Shown here in pieces: positions 34,716 through 46,253 of a DNA stretch of 64,000 nt. The position numbers and the translations under genes were made by a program. Position 1 is the stretch's first letter. Every line of letters begins with the position of its first letter. The stretch lies in assembly GCA_026075535.2 (NCBI GenBank), contig AP026548.1:8370001-8434000 (forward strand). The letters run 5' to 3'. The notes beneath the pieces are model-generated. The model saw only the letters and a list, made by a program, of their open reading frames with translations. It was not told the origin of the DNA and ran no database searches. Source of the DNA: Tricholoma matsutake. Lineage: Eukaryota > Basidiomycota > Agaricomycetes > Agaricales > Tricholomataceae.

Positions 34716-37700
34716 ATGCCTAGAGGACACACTCGCACCATCATTGGAAGAATCACCCAGATGACTGTCGTTTGCTCCCAGACATCGTGGGGACCCAGGG
34801 ATTGCCTTGTACCAGTTCGGCAAAGTCCTCAGTCAACTCCAAGACATAAGAAGGCCAAGATAAGTGCACCAGTGTCAGGATCGGTGACCACATCCAACAC
34901 CAATATAACATCTCTGATGTCCGATGAACCAATTGAGCATCATGCTCTAAATTTCATTGCAGATCTTGATCCCCCCTCTTCAAAGGTGACTTATTATGGC
35001 TACCACATTTACTATGCTAATATTACCCTCAGACACCTCAAGATTACATCGAAGAATGGTTGCCTAAAAAGGCCATGTATTTGGAAGCACTACTATCCAA
35101 TGAAGTACCCGATTGCATGAAATGCAATTTGTGTGGGGATGATGCTGCTACCTGGCAATGCCGAGACTGTCTTTTCAATCCCATGTTCTGTACTGACTGC
35201 TGCCGTGATAACCATGCTTCTAACCCATTTCACCGCATCGACCACTGGACAGGTTCCTATTTTGAACCAGCTTGGTTGTTCCAAGTCAGGTTAGTTTTAC
35301 ATCTCGGTCACAATGGTGCATCCTGCCCAAGTTACTTTCACCCATCAGTGCCAGATGTGGTTGGACAAGAGGCCGACAATTATGAAGATGATTTGGATGA
35401 TGCAACAGAAGGTGATGGAACCAACAACATTGTCAAGGAGATGAAAAGGTTTACCAGTGTTTATGACCTTGGTCCCACAACTTTCCCAATGCCGATGGAT
35501 TGTCACAAATTGACAGTAATCGATGTTTCCGGTGTACATCGTATGTGGGTCAAGTGGTGTAATTGCCCTAATTCCCGTCAAGAGCAGGAAAATCACTTGT
35601 TGCAATCGGGGCTTTTCCCAGTCAGCTACAAAAATATCAAGACCACATTCACATTTAAAGTCCTTGATGATGCACGATTGTCCAATCTGGAATGTAAATC
35701 TTCAGCCTATCAATACTACCAGAAGCTCCGGCGCATGACTTCACCCTTATTTCCTAGTGCTGTGGAGGTATGACTGATATACTACAGTTGTCAATATCTC
35801 TGACATTGGTACTTGAGGATTGATACAGGGAGCTTCACAGGGCAAGCCGGCTATGGCGAATGTTGAAACATTTGAAGTGGAGAGGCCACTGGGGAGAATC
35901 ACAGTCCAGTGCCGGCAGCTCATCGGCGGCTGCAATGCATGGTGCGACTGACATCCCAACATTCTGTGCTGCATGTCCTCAGCCTGGTGTCAATCTGCCA
36001 GAAAATTGGACCGAGGATCCTGACCAGTAAGTCAAATTGCATGAATTGGAATGTATTTAATGTAATCTTACCTCAGAATGGCATACACTCAGACTTTTGT
36101 CATGGATGGAAACTTCACCGCTGTTCCATCAGAAGCACAAAAATGCTCACCATGATATTAAGCTCAGTCATGGTGATTTTTTCATGACTGAGCCAAATCA
36201 CTACAAAGCACACCTCACCATTGCTAAGGAAGTCACAGAGGTAAGATATTTGAAAGACTTTCAGCATATTTACTAACTCCAAATTAGAAACTGACCTGCA
36301 ATGAGCATCATGCTGTAAATGACTGCTTCATCAAATACAAGGGTCTTGATGTAACCGGTGTCGGTGCAACTGCTTGTGGCCGTCATGGTTGCTTCTGCCC
36401 CAGTGCGGTGGTTGACTTCCAAAAAGGGGAACAGTGAGATATCTTCACATTTTGAGAGACATTGTGTAATGTTTTCTAGACAAGCAAACATGGACTATTC
36501 TTTATCTGAAGCCTTGAAAAACACTAATATCACCAGACTCAAGAAAATCATTTTGATTTATGATATAATGTGCCAGTATTGGAAGAGGCTCAGACTTCGG
36601 ATGGAGGAGAGTCAGTATATCCAGCTACCACTCGGCATCGCCATTCTGCATGGTATTGGTCTTTTCCATGTCGGTGGCCATGTCTGGCAATGTTTCTCAT
36701 GCTTTTCACCGAGTTTCATTCCCGGTGCCGGACAAGTGGATGGAGAAATCCTTGAATCATTGTGGTCAGTGTTGAATGAAATCTCACCTAGTACCCAAAA
36801 TGCTACCATTTCTGGATGGATTGAAACCTTGGATGATCATATGGGGGATTCCAACTTCAAAAAAATGCAGGACATAGGTGAATACATGTGTGTACCTTGT
36901 GCCAGATTGACTTGGAACCAGATGTAGTGGTTACCACTGCCCGCTGATTCAGAGCTGCTGTGGCAGGTGAGGAGGAAAGTCGGGTGGACCTATTGCAGTA
37001 CACGGCAAACTCAGACCCTGAGGAGATTGCAACCTGGAAAGAATTTGAAAAACACTCTCAGGCAACACGTCTAACCGATCCAGAAGCAATGGACATCTAT
37101 GATATAAACCCTGGTCAGGTAGTGGTCACACAAAGCGACCTTCAAATGAACCTTCTAGAGGATGAAGATGAAACCGGTGATGGAAAGGGAGAAACCACCT
37201 GGGTTGCTCTTGGCCTCAAACTTGAGGAAGCCCAGTGCATATCCAGCCATTGCAAAATATTCCTATGCTAACTAGTATCAGACTGGCTCTTCAGACCTTT
37301 ATATGTCAACAGTGTTTGGTGTTGTCCAAGGCCGATAAGCTGAAGATTGCAACAAAACAGCAAAACCTTGATACCAGAGTGGATTCCTTCATTGCTAAAT
37401 CAGAACAATTTGTGAACAATGACACATTGGATACACTGCAAAAGCTTAATGACTTGCCACTGAGACCAGTACTCCCATCACAAGCTCCCGATTACCAGAC
37501 TAACTTGGATGATGATGATCAAAGCAACCCATTTATTACAAGGCCCCCGGTAGCAGCAGTCCATACTGCTGAAACATGCCCATTACCTCTTCCCTCTACA
37601 TTTGGCTTTCCACAAATTACTCAGCTTGGTTTGGATTCCCTTGCTGAGAAAGAGTTGAGATTGAGGGAAGGACAAGCAAACGATGAGCTCCAGGGCGTTA

Positions 37701-38371
37701 GAATGGCCCTCGGTGGGAAATCTTTCTTATTCAGAAAGAATTTACGTCTCGCCACCTCCAAGAACAAAAAGGGAAGGGCTTGGTCAAAGGTGCATGCTAT
37801 TAGCCACCGGGTTCAAGCACATTGTCAGGTATACAATGCTGCGAGGGCTGCAATGGTATCATTGGGATGTTCACCTGAGATGCAGTCCAAGTATCAGGTA
37901 TTGCGCTGGGACAAACTCAAGATTTCAACTGCCATGGTGAGGGGTGGTACCAGCAATGCTGAGGGTGGAAGCCAGAGACAGGATGAACCATTGCCATGGT
38001 TTTGGACCATTAATGTCCAAGCCGATGTCGAGGCAAGCGAAATGATGAAAGAATGTAAGTACACCTCAATTCACTTTAATGAGTGACTTCACTATTATTT
38101 AGTCTACAGGGTGCACTGGTTATGGGCGAATGCCAAACATGATAGATGGTCGGAGGAGTTATCAATTACTAGTCATGAAATGGCTTGGATCTCACGTTAT
38201 TTTCTTCACAGAGCAGAGGTCTGGGTTAACTGCTTGGAGACTCAGACCTCGCTGGGAGCTGTGGCATATACCAAACGTCAGGCGGAAAACTGGAAAAGGA
38301 TGGCCACTTCCTCCGTGCATATTTTCAAAGCCATACATCCACGGGTAGGAAATGTCTGGGGTTTTGAGTAG
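34716..38371 (+). pseudogene. CxC2-KDZ transposase, right-arm copy, one frameshift
   Basis: Transposase of the fungal KDZ (Kyakuja-Dileera-Zisupton) superfamily, acting in the nucleus on element ends. Nine exons can be read: 34716-34985, 35033-35767, 35833-36026, 36077-36240, 36288-36433, 36480-36877, 36967-37234, 37276-38054 and 38103-38371, about 1073 residues. Exon 2 starts with TPQDYIEEWLPKK and a Cys cluster (CNLC, CRDC, CTDC) typical of CxC2, followed by the HRIDHWTG and LTVID..GVH motifs. Exon 5 has a CGRHGCF motif. Exon 6 holds the catalytic core: YDIMCQY, then HVGGH and DGEILESLW, with the expected acidic residues. Summed exon length is 3223 nt, one base over a multiple of three. The conserved YTQTFVMDGNF and HQKHKN motifs sit in different frames, so one extra C near 36126 probably inactivates it. 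An unannotated tiny intron is the alternative. Confidence 0.85.
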
Positions 38372-39295
38372 CCAGGTAATTGGAAGGATGCTGTGTTTGG
38401 CAGCCTACACTAGACTTATGTTTACGGGAAAGACAGGATCAAATTATCTTCATTGGATGGAAGTAGGAACCATAAGTTACTACAATTAAAAGAACTGGAA
38501 GTTACTATACCTTCGTTGCATGGAAGTAGGCACAAAGGTTAAGGAATAAAAAATAAGTAATATATAAGAAAAAGATTGACCGTGCAAGTAAAAGGCTGCA
38601 TCAAGTGTAGTGTGTGATTTGGGAAGGCTGCATCAGGCACAGTCACATAATAGGAAAATACCGCATCAATAGGATAATGTCGGCGCTGCTGGATGTGGAT
38701 GGAAGGGTAATAAAGATGTATGGTGCCATTGCCAGGATGCATATTGCCGGTGTGTTGTTGTCATATTCACCTGTGGCTGTGCTGGTGGCGAGGGTGATTG
38801 TGTCGGCAATGTGTGTGGTGTGCCGGCGTGGTGGAAGTGTGTAACGGCGGCGTAGGTAAATTAGCTCGTCGTTTGTGATATTCGACCATACTTGCTGCAT
38901 GTACCCTGCCACCGACATTGTAATTGCGGCCCCACTGACAACACATCCATCTATCGGTGAATGGCTCAAATGGCTCAAATGGCTCAAATGGCTCAATTGG
39001 AGCCATGACTAAAGACAACAAATGATGGTTTACTAATCTTACCTTTTTTTTATAAAATTCTAAATAATTGGCAGACCACCCAGCTAATAATACTCCACTA
39101 CTCGCTGTTCTGCTCAGGGACATTGTGATATATTAAGGTGTGGCGAGAGGATTAAAGGTGTACCGAGCGAAGTCGTGGGTATATTAGGGTATATTGAGGC
39201 TGAAATATGACCTGTAAATAGTCCTCAGGGACAGTCTGATGCAATATCAAGGTACCTAATCTATTTGCCAGCACAACCTGTCTACTGCATCCACA
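38372..39295. other. Intergenic interval between KDZ gene and accessory gene B, right arm
   Basis: Mirror of 5946-6869 with the same minisatellite. No gene is supported. Confidence 0.55.
38960..38994. repeat. 9-bp minisatellite, right-arm mirror copy
   Basis: Reverse complement of 6247-6281 with the same number of units. A slippage-prone tract identical in both arms suggests very recent common origin or ongoing copying between arms. Confidence 0.95.
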
Positions 39296-41851
39296 TTGAC
39301 TATCATGTCCGCCAAGGATGCTGATCAAAGTGGGGAAGACTTTGGCAGCTGTCCTTCAAGTTCTAGCTCAGATGATGGAAATCAGACCGACGAGCATGCG
39401 GAATTTCAACCAGTTGCCCATAAGTGGTCACCAGTGGAACTGAATGTGCTAGGCAACGAGTGGATGACTGGAAGACATCGAAAAACTGCAAAGTGCAACA
39501 ACTAACCTTACAAGGTGCCATGATGGACTTATTTAATTTACCTGTTAAACCTCCAATGGATGGCCTGCAGGAAGTGAGCAATAAGCCCTTGATGTATATT
39601 CTGCTCTTTGACAAACATGATTATCAGCGTATTAGAGCTTGGTACAGACAAAATGCTTGCAAACCACCAAAGGCGGCAGTCGGCAAGGTCCCTCCATGGC
39701 GCAAAGTAATTATCCACCTGTATGGGTCAGAAATAGAGGTGGTGATTGGATGGGAGGCTCCAGAACTGGAGAAAGGATGACCGGACTGGATGGCCGAATA
39801 TTTGTGGCAATATGCCAAGGTCAACAAAAGAATCTCCAATGATTCAAAGGAAAACGCAAAGATTGAGGCACTTCGGCAACAATGGATGAATACCGGCCCA
39901 CCATCGGCTGTTCGGCAAAAGTACGTGTATCGCCCGTAATTCAGTAACTTGGCTGAATTGATCTTAGGGATGCCGAGAAAACACTCACAAAGCATATGAA
40001 TGAATTTCAAAATTTGATCTACCTTGAACTTGGGGTTCGAATGGTTGTGTTGGGTGGATGGGTAAATCCAGTGGGCAAGAGGAAGTGGAGCATGTATGTC
40101 CATTCACCTGGCATTTAACAGCGACTAATGAAGAATTTGTAGGTTTGAAACAAATAGCTTTCTAGGCAACAATAAGCCAAATTTCATTGCCAATGAACCT
40201 GGGTGGCATGAAAAGCCTATTGCAGACACGTTCGAGGCATACATCGAGGAATATCTCACTGCCAATGAAGAGGAGAAATCAGTGATACGACCTGCTGGTG
40301 GGGCAAAGCCTAAACAAATCCTGGAGACTGGAGTGAAGGGACAGCCACTGCTACCGGCGAACTGTCTTATCTGCCACGGCGACAATGCCCAGTTTTTGAA
40401 TTACCAAAAACAAGTTTTACAGGCATACATTGAAAGGATGTACAGTGAGTGAACCATTTTTGATTAATGAAGATACTGATCCCCGGCAAGATTTAGCTGC
40501 AAGGAGAACCTCCGGTCATGTCCCGTGGCTTGATATTCACACACGGCAATCCGAATTTATCAACCAGGTGGACTATATGCCTCTGCAGAAAGGAGGAAAG
40601 AGCTGCGCAACTTCCTCGGCACTGGGGAGATCACGAGCATTGACTGTGGCGCTGGAAGACTCAGATGAATCACTGGATGAGGAGTTTGTATTATTGCGGG
40701 AACCATCGAAAATGCATAAACATGATATTGAGGCATGTTTTACCCATTGGATGGGAAGGCAGGAAGAAGGAAAGATTGGTTTTGAATTCACAAATGTCCT
40801 TAATTCACAGGAGGGAACACTTTGGCTGGCAGTTCAATTACAAGAACTTACAGACTTGGATGACATGGAGACCAAAGGAACGACAGCAGCTCCACACAAT
40901 CCGCCGAAGCACAAATGAACCAAAAAGAAAACAAAAGGCAAACGGCCCAAGGCCACCACACAGCAACCCGAAAGTGAGAGTGCACCAGTACCGAAACAAC
41001 AAAAGAAAAAGCAGCAAGCCGCTGGGTTAGCTCCACTGCTACCAGAAAACCTGATGCCGCTGGAATGGGACCTTTTGGTCAATCCCATGCTCCAGAAGGC
41101 ACTCATTCCACCTGGCCGATACGTAACAGCGGAGGATCACAATATTCCGGCGATGATGGGTTTGATGACCGGTCCTACAGGAGTCAACATGACAGAGCCT
41201 ACCTACGCTAGCTATCTTGCAGATTTGGAGCGTGGGGGTCATTTAATGAAAGGTCCGGTTCCTGCATGGATGGAACATGGTAGTATCCATGATTCCACTG
41301 CACCTGCCCTCTGACCGGCCATTTGGCAAGGTCAAAATTCTCACCAGAACATGACACTAGCTTCATTACTGATGGATACCATCCCTGAGGCAACATCAGT
41401 TGCTTCAACCGATAGTGTAATCCCTGACCACAGAAAGCGTTGGATGAAAACACAATCAAGATCCCATGCTCGCAACACCAATGAAGTGACTACAACACAG
41501 GATGCTGGAACGAGAACACCAGTGGAAGGAAGCAAGGGAAAGTTGAAAAGAGCATGGTCGAATGACCACAGATCCTGCACTTGCAACACTGATGAAGTGA
41601 CTACAACACAGGATGCTGGAACGAGTACACCAGCAGAAGGAAGCAAGGGAAAGCTGAAAAGAGCACAGTCGAATGACCACAATAGTTGTGGCCGGCGGCC
41701 TAAAAAATCAAAGCCCAGCAACACTGATGTCGAAGTGATGAATGTGACAATGGATCCCGGCCTCCGTCCAAAGCCAAGACCAAAAGCTCATGGAGATGCA
41801 TCCACTGACCCCCAGGATATGTTTGACTTAAGACACCGACATGCACAATAA
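39296..41851 (+). pseudogene. KDZ-element accessory gene B, three in-frame TGA
   Basis: A gene of unknown family downstream of the KDZ gene on the same strand. A first frame opens at ATG 39305 with an acidic Ser-rich start. The main frame follows after an unplaced intron or frame change, with exons to 39920, 39968-40093, 40143-40444 and 40497-41851 joined in frame by introns of 47-52 nt. The main part would be about 760 residues. It shows a WYRQN...WRKVIIHLYG block, a CLICHGDN pair near 40363, an acidic stretch, a Lys/Gln-rich basic stretch near 40920-41020 and two near-copies of a VTTTQDAGT...EGSKGKLKRA repeat (41483-41670), the last parts resembling nuclear localisation signals. TGA codons at 39778, 40916 and 41312 interrupt an otherwise consistent frame. 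Their neighbours fit former CGA (Arg) codons. Possibly nuclear; function unknown. Confidence 0.55.
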
Positions 41852-44454
41852 ACCATGCCTTTGGATATCACTGCGGTCGGTGGATAGTGTTTTTTTGGTG
41901 CTGCCATGGATGCAATACATTCAATAGATCCCTTATATATTTCATCTACTAATGAAATAACCATGCATATATTCTTCAAACTATGTGCCCCTAAGTGCTG
42001 GTGCATTATCACCACCGTTGTCACTACTATCACCGGTCCCTACAAAGTACTGTTTGTGTATAGATTCTTTTATGAGAAGGGCCCATAGACATTTCCTTAG
42101 GTCATGTACAGTGACCATCGCTGATCATGGCACCAGTCATTTGCTTAGCTCTGAACTTGTATGCTTATTGCCCCTGGTAACATTATCACTACACCATGTC
42201 AGGCGCCGACTTTATGTTTTCCAGTGCCGAGACATCCTGTTAGGAAATAGCTGACTGCCACACAAGTGACAGTTGCTGTCTGGCCAGTGTCAGGATTAAT
42301 CTATGTCTACTCTCATTGCACATTACTAACTGTCTTTGACTAATGATTGTTCTCTTCTCTTACTTGCCTGTGTATCTCCCTACCAGCGCCGGTCACTACA
42401 ATGTACTGTTTTAGGATATATTCTTTATGATTTGTAATAACAGCAGTAATTCAAGTCCTGTACGCTATAGTCATGTGGGCCCATACTGTTTTCCTTTTAC
42501 TGTCATGGGCCCACCCAATCATTCCGTCGAGCGTATCATTCGTATGGGCCCATTTCCATGTATTATGTTAGGATGGGCCCATACGCATGCTCATGGGGTT
42601 CTACAACTCCAATGTACTGTTTTAGCATATATTCTGCTCCAGTCATCCGGCGGCGATTAGTGCACACGGTGTTTGTGATACCCATTGGTTAATAGTTTCT
42701 TACTTTTACAGCATGTCATTGCTTTTTGTTATCAGTGACCACCGGCGGCGATTAGTGTACAAGTCTAAGAGCTATGGGCATGATCGGCGCGACGTTGTCT
42801 TCTCTGGCACCCATCACTCCAATGTACTGTTTTAGCATATATTCTGCACCGGTCATTCACTTTGCTCTTGACTTGGATGCTTATCGCCACCAGTGACTTT
42901 ATCACTACCGGCGCCGGTCACTGCAATGTACTGATTTCGCATATATCCTTATCCTCCCACATTCCTACAGCATACAGCATGTCACCATTCCTGTATTTGT
43001 TATCCATATTGTAGTGCACAGCAGCCGCAATTAGTATACAAGTCTTTTAAGAGCTATGTGGATGACCAGTGCTGCCTTGACCTTTTCTGGTGCCGAGAGA
43101 TACAGTTCGGAAATAGCTGACTGCCACACAAGCGACAGTTGCTTTCCGGCCAGTGTCAGGATTAATCTATGTCTACTCTCATTGCACATTACTACTGTCT
43201 TCGACTAATGATTGTTCTCTTCTGTTATGTGCCTGTGTATCTCCCTACCGGCGCCGGTCACTACAATGTACTGTTTTAGGATATATTCTTTATGATTTGT
43301 AATAACAGCAGTAATTCAAGTCCTGTACGCTATAGTCGTGTGGGCCCATACTGTTTTCCTTTTACTGTCATGGGCCCACCCAATCATTCCATCGAGCATA
43401 TCATTTGTATGGGCCCATTTCCATGTATTATGTTAGGATGGGCCCATACACATTTTCGTAGCTCATGGGGTTCTACAATAACCAGCGCCAGTCATTCACT
43501 TAGCTCTTGACCTTGGATGCTTATCACCACAAGTGACTTTATCACTACCGGCGCCGGTCACTACAATGTTTATCTTTTCCTACATAGATGACTTGTTAAG
43601 TGTCAAGGTGCTCCCTAACCTGATTCTGCACATCCTCCCAGTAAGCCAACAATTTCCTGTCCTTCTGAAGTTCAGCATCATTTTCTTGGACCATTGACTT
43701 TATCACTACCGGCGCTGGTCACCTTTTCACTCCTGGCGCCAGTCACTACAATGTACTGATTTTGCATATATCCTTATCCTCCCACATTCCTACAGCATAC
43801 AGCATGTCACCATTCCTTTGTTTATCCATGTTCTAGTGCACACTGGCCGTGATTAGCATACAAGTCTTTTAAGAACTATGTGCATGACTGGCACCCACTT
43901 TATCTTTTCCTGAATAGACAACTTAAAACAGTATGGGCCCCCCCAACTATAGCATACAGGACTTGAATTACTGCTGCTATTACAATACAAATCTTTTAAG
44001 AGCTATGTGAATTGCCTGCGCCGACTTTATGTTTTCCAGCGCCGAGAGATGCACTGAAGTCGTGTGGGCCCATACTGTTTTCCTTTTACTGTCATGGACC
44101 CACCCAATCATTCCATCGGGCGTATCATTCATATGGGCCCATTTCTGTGCATTATGTTAGGATGGGCCCATACACATTTTCTTAGCTCATACAGTAACCA
44201 GTGCCAGTCATTCGCTTAGCTCCACTGTTATGCTTATGGCCGCCAGCAACTTTATCACTACCAGCGTCGGTCACTTCAATGTACATTTGTTGTATCTATC
44301 CTTGTAGCCTCCTTCCACATTCCTACAGCATGATGAATTCAATATATACCTTATACTCCATCTATTAATGAAGCAACTATGCATATATTGATCAAAATAT
44401 ATACACAAATAGGCGTAGTATAAAAAATATTGTTAATTTTTATCCAACATAGAA
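41852..44454. repeat. Repeat R1, right arm, with extra R2-like copy
   Basis: No gene is present. It mirrors R1 (1698-3389) but is about 911 bases longer. The extra DNA is at about 42600-43500 and is closely similar to R2 (10720-11560), so a phrase starting near 42427 recurs at 43292. ACCGGCGCCGGT is intact at about 42906, 43248 and 43547, with many CpG-decayed variants. TGGGCCCA boxes recur at about 42477-42580, 43342-43445, 44066, 44135 and 44164. A detached, inverted piece of accessory gene A lies at about 43594-43693. Confidence 0.75.
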
Positions 44455-46253
44455 TTATGCCGGGGGTGTTGATGTTTTTGGAATTGAGACAGTGGTATCA
44501 GGCAGGAGGGGGGACATTTGCGCAGTGTATGTTGATGTTGGATCTGGGGAGGTAGAAGTTGCAGCTGTGTTGGTGAAAGAACCGGTGTCAGGGATCACCG
44601 ATGTAGCTGTGGTCATAATAATGGGAACAGGTGATGGTGGGGAGCGAATGGATTCATGCAAATGGGCTGGATTGATGAACATTGATGACTTCAGGAGATG
44701 GATCGTCAACGACGCCGTGGCATCTGCATTCCGTGGATCTTCATCTTCTGATTCCTCCTCAAAGCTTCCCTTGTTCTCCAATTCAGCCAGCCGCTTGTTC
44801 ATCGCCGCCAATTGACCACGCAACATGAAAACCTCCTGCTTCATCTTCTCCAACTCCATCCCATTCCTCAACCCCCTCATCTCAGCCTCCAGCACCGGAA
44901 TGCTCACCAGCACCTTTTCTCTCAACTCACCCATCTCAGCCTCCAATGCCAGAATGTTCACTGTCATCTTTTCCTTCAATGTGTTCAAAACTTCCATGTA
45001 TCCATGCAACATGAGGCTTTCCTTATCCAATTTCCCTTGATTTTCTGCCAAGACCAATATGAGCGTGCAGAGGTCTTGGAGCTCCCATTGTAAACCACTG
45101 ATGGTGGGCATGCGATTGGGATGGGTGACACGACCTGGTGGTGGTGGCGCAGGAAGCGTGGTGTCGATGGATTGGGGGATTGTGAGGCTTGTTGACGGGA
45201 CAGGCTCTGGGGTTGGTATATGGTCGGAGATGCGTGAAGTTGAGGGGACGGGGGCTGGCGTGATGGGGATGTATTCATCTGACTCACCGGCGGTGTCTGC
45301 TGCCCGGCGTTTTCTCTTTGGCGCCATTCTTGGTCATTCACTTTCCTCTGCCTTCACCTTTTTCTTCCCAACAACCTTTTTTCTCCCCTTGAGCTCCCCT
45401 GCCGCTATCAATTCATCTCGCCATGCTGTACATGATGCTGTATATGAGCATTTTGTCTTGCCCTTGTGGCACATCATGCAAGCAATCTGGATGCCCGTCG
45501 TTTGGCAGGTTGTCAGGTCCCTCAAACTGCAGGTGTTGCACAGAGCAGTGGGCCATTCCACAATGGACCTCCATATATCATCTTCAGGTAGAGCAGGAGT
45601 GGCCGTCATGATTGGCAGGTTGGCGTGGATGAATGGTGGCTCTTTTGTGATGTTGCTGTCCTCCATTTCAGGCAGCACCAGCTGTGGTGACACCTTTCAG
45701 TGTTTCGACTGAGGTGGAGCCAGGTGTTCTACGACCTTCTTTTCCTTGCCCTTGCCCTTGCCCTTGCTCTGGGTTCTTGCAGCTGCTTCTGTTTGGTTGG
45801 TCTGAGCCTCCGGCGTCGCAGTGGTGGGAACGGGTGCGGACACGGCGATGAGTGATGTGGCTGCAGAACTGGGAGCAACAATGGGTGGCGTAGCTGTGGT
45901 GGGGATTTGGAGCGTAACGTGCATGGCTGGGAGAGTGCTGCTTGGCGCAGCGACGGGCGAAGGTTGACAAATATATATGCTCTGGTCGATGGATTCCCAA
46001 GGTGCTGGGCCAGACTTATCCCACTGATAGAGTACTTTGAACATGTGTTTGAGGAATGGCATCATCGCCACTTCCTTCACCAACACCTTTTTCCTATAAT
46101 CCAACTTCAATGCCTTCTTAGAAAGATTCATAGGACATAATAAAAATCATGCACCAACTTGCCCAACATGGATTTCGAATCCACGGTCATCCGAGTACCA
46201 TCCAAAAATGTATTGAGGGCGCACTCCATGGATTTGGTGTGCTGAGAAGACAT
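44455..46253 (-). pseudogene. Cys6-cluster coiled-coil protein, right-arm copy
   Basis: Mirror copy of 1-1697 that includes the first exon missing from the window on the left. It starts at an ATG (46253-46251) whose bases overlap a possible divergent start at 46252. An intron near 46130 would be needed to join the first exon to the main frame, because a TGA follows at once; I cannot fix its ends. Two TGA codons interrupt the main frame: one shared with the left arm and one at 45334-45336 where the left arm has CGA. Differences from the left copy are mostly transitions, many at CpG; for example, both arms have lost different C's of one ancestral CG-rich stretch near 45315-45327. Function is unknown; the Cys cluster suggests metal binding. 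Confidence 0.6.

Larger units (their letters stand above)
29180..46151. repeat. Right arm of giant imperfect palindrome
   Basis: This is the reverse complement of the left arm without the two copia elements. It keeps their unoccupied target sites at 31491-31495 and 31305-31309. Its outer part (about 42.6-43.5 kb) holds an extra copy of repeat R2 that the left arm lacks at the matching place. The inner limit is sharp: identity stops after a short shared stretch at 29180-29191, inside a DUF5648 pseudogene. Confidence 0.93.
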
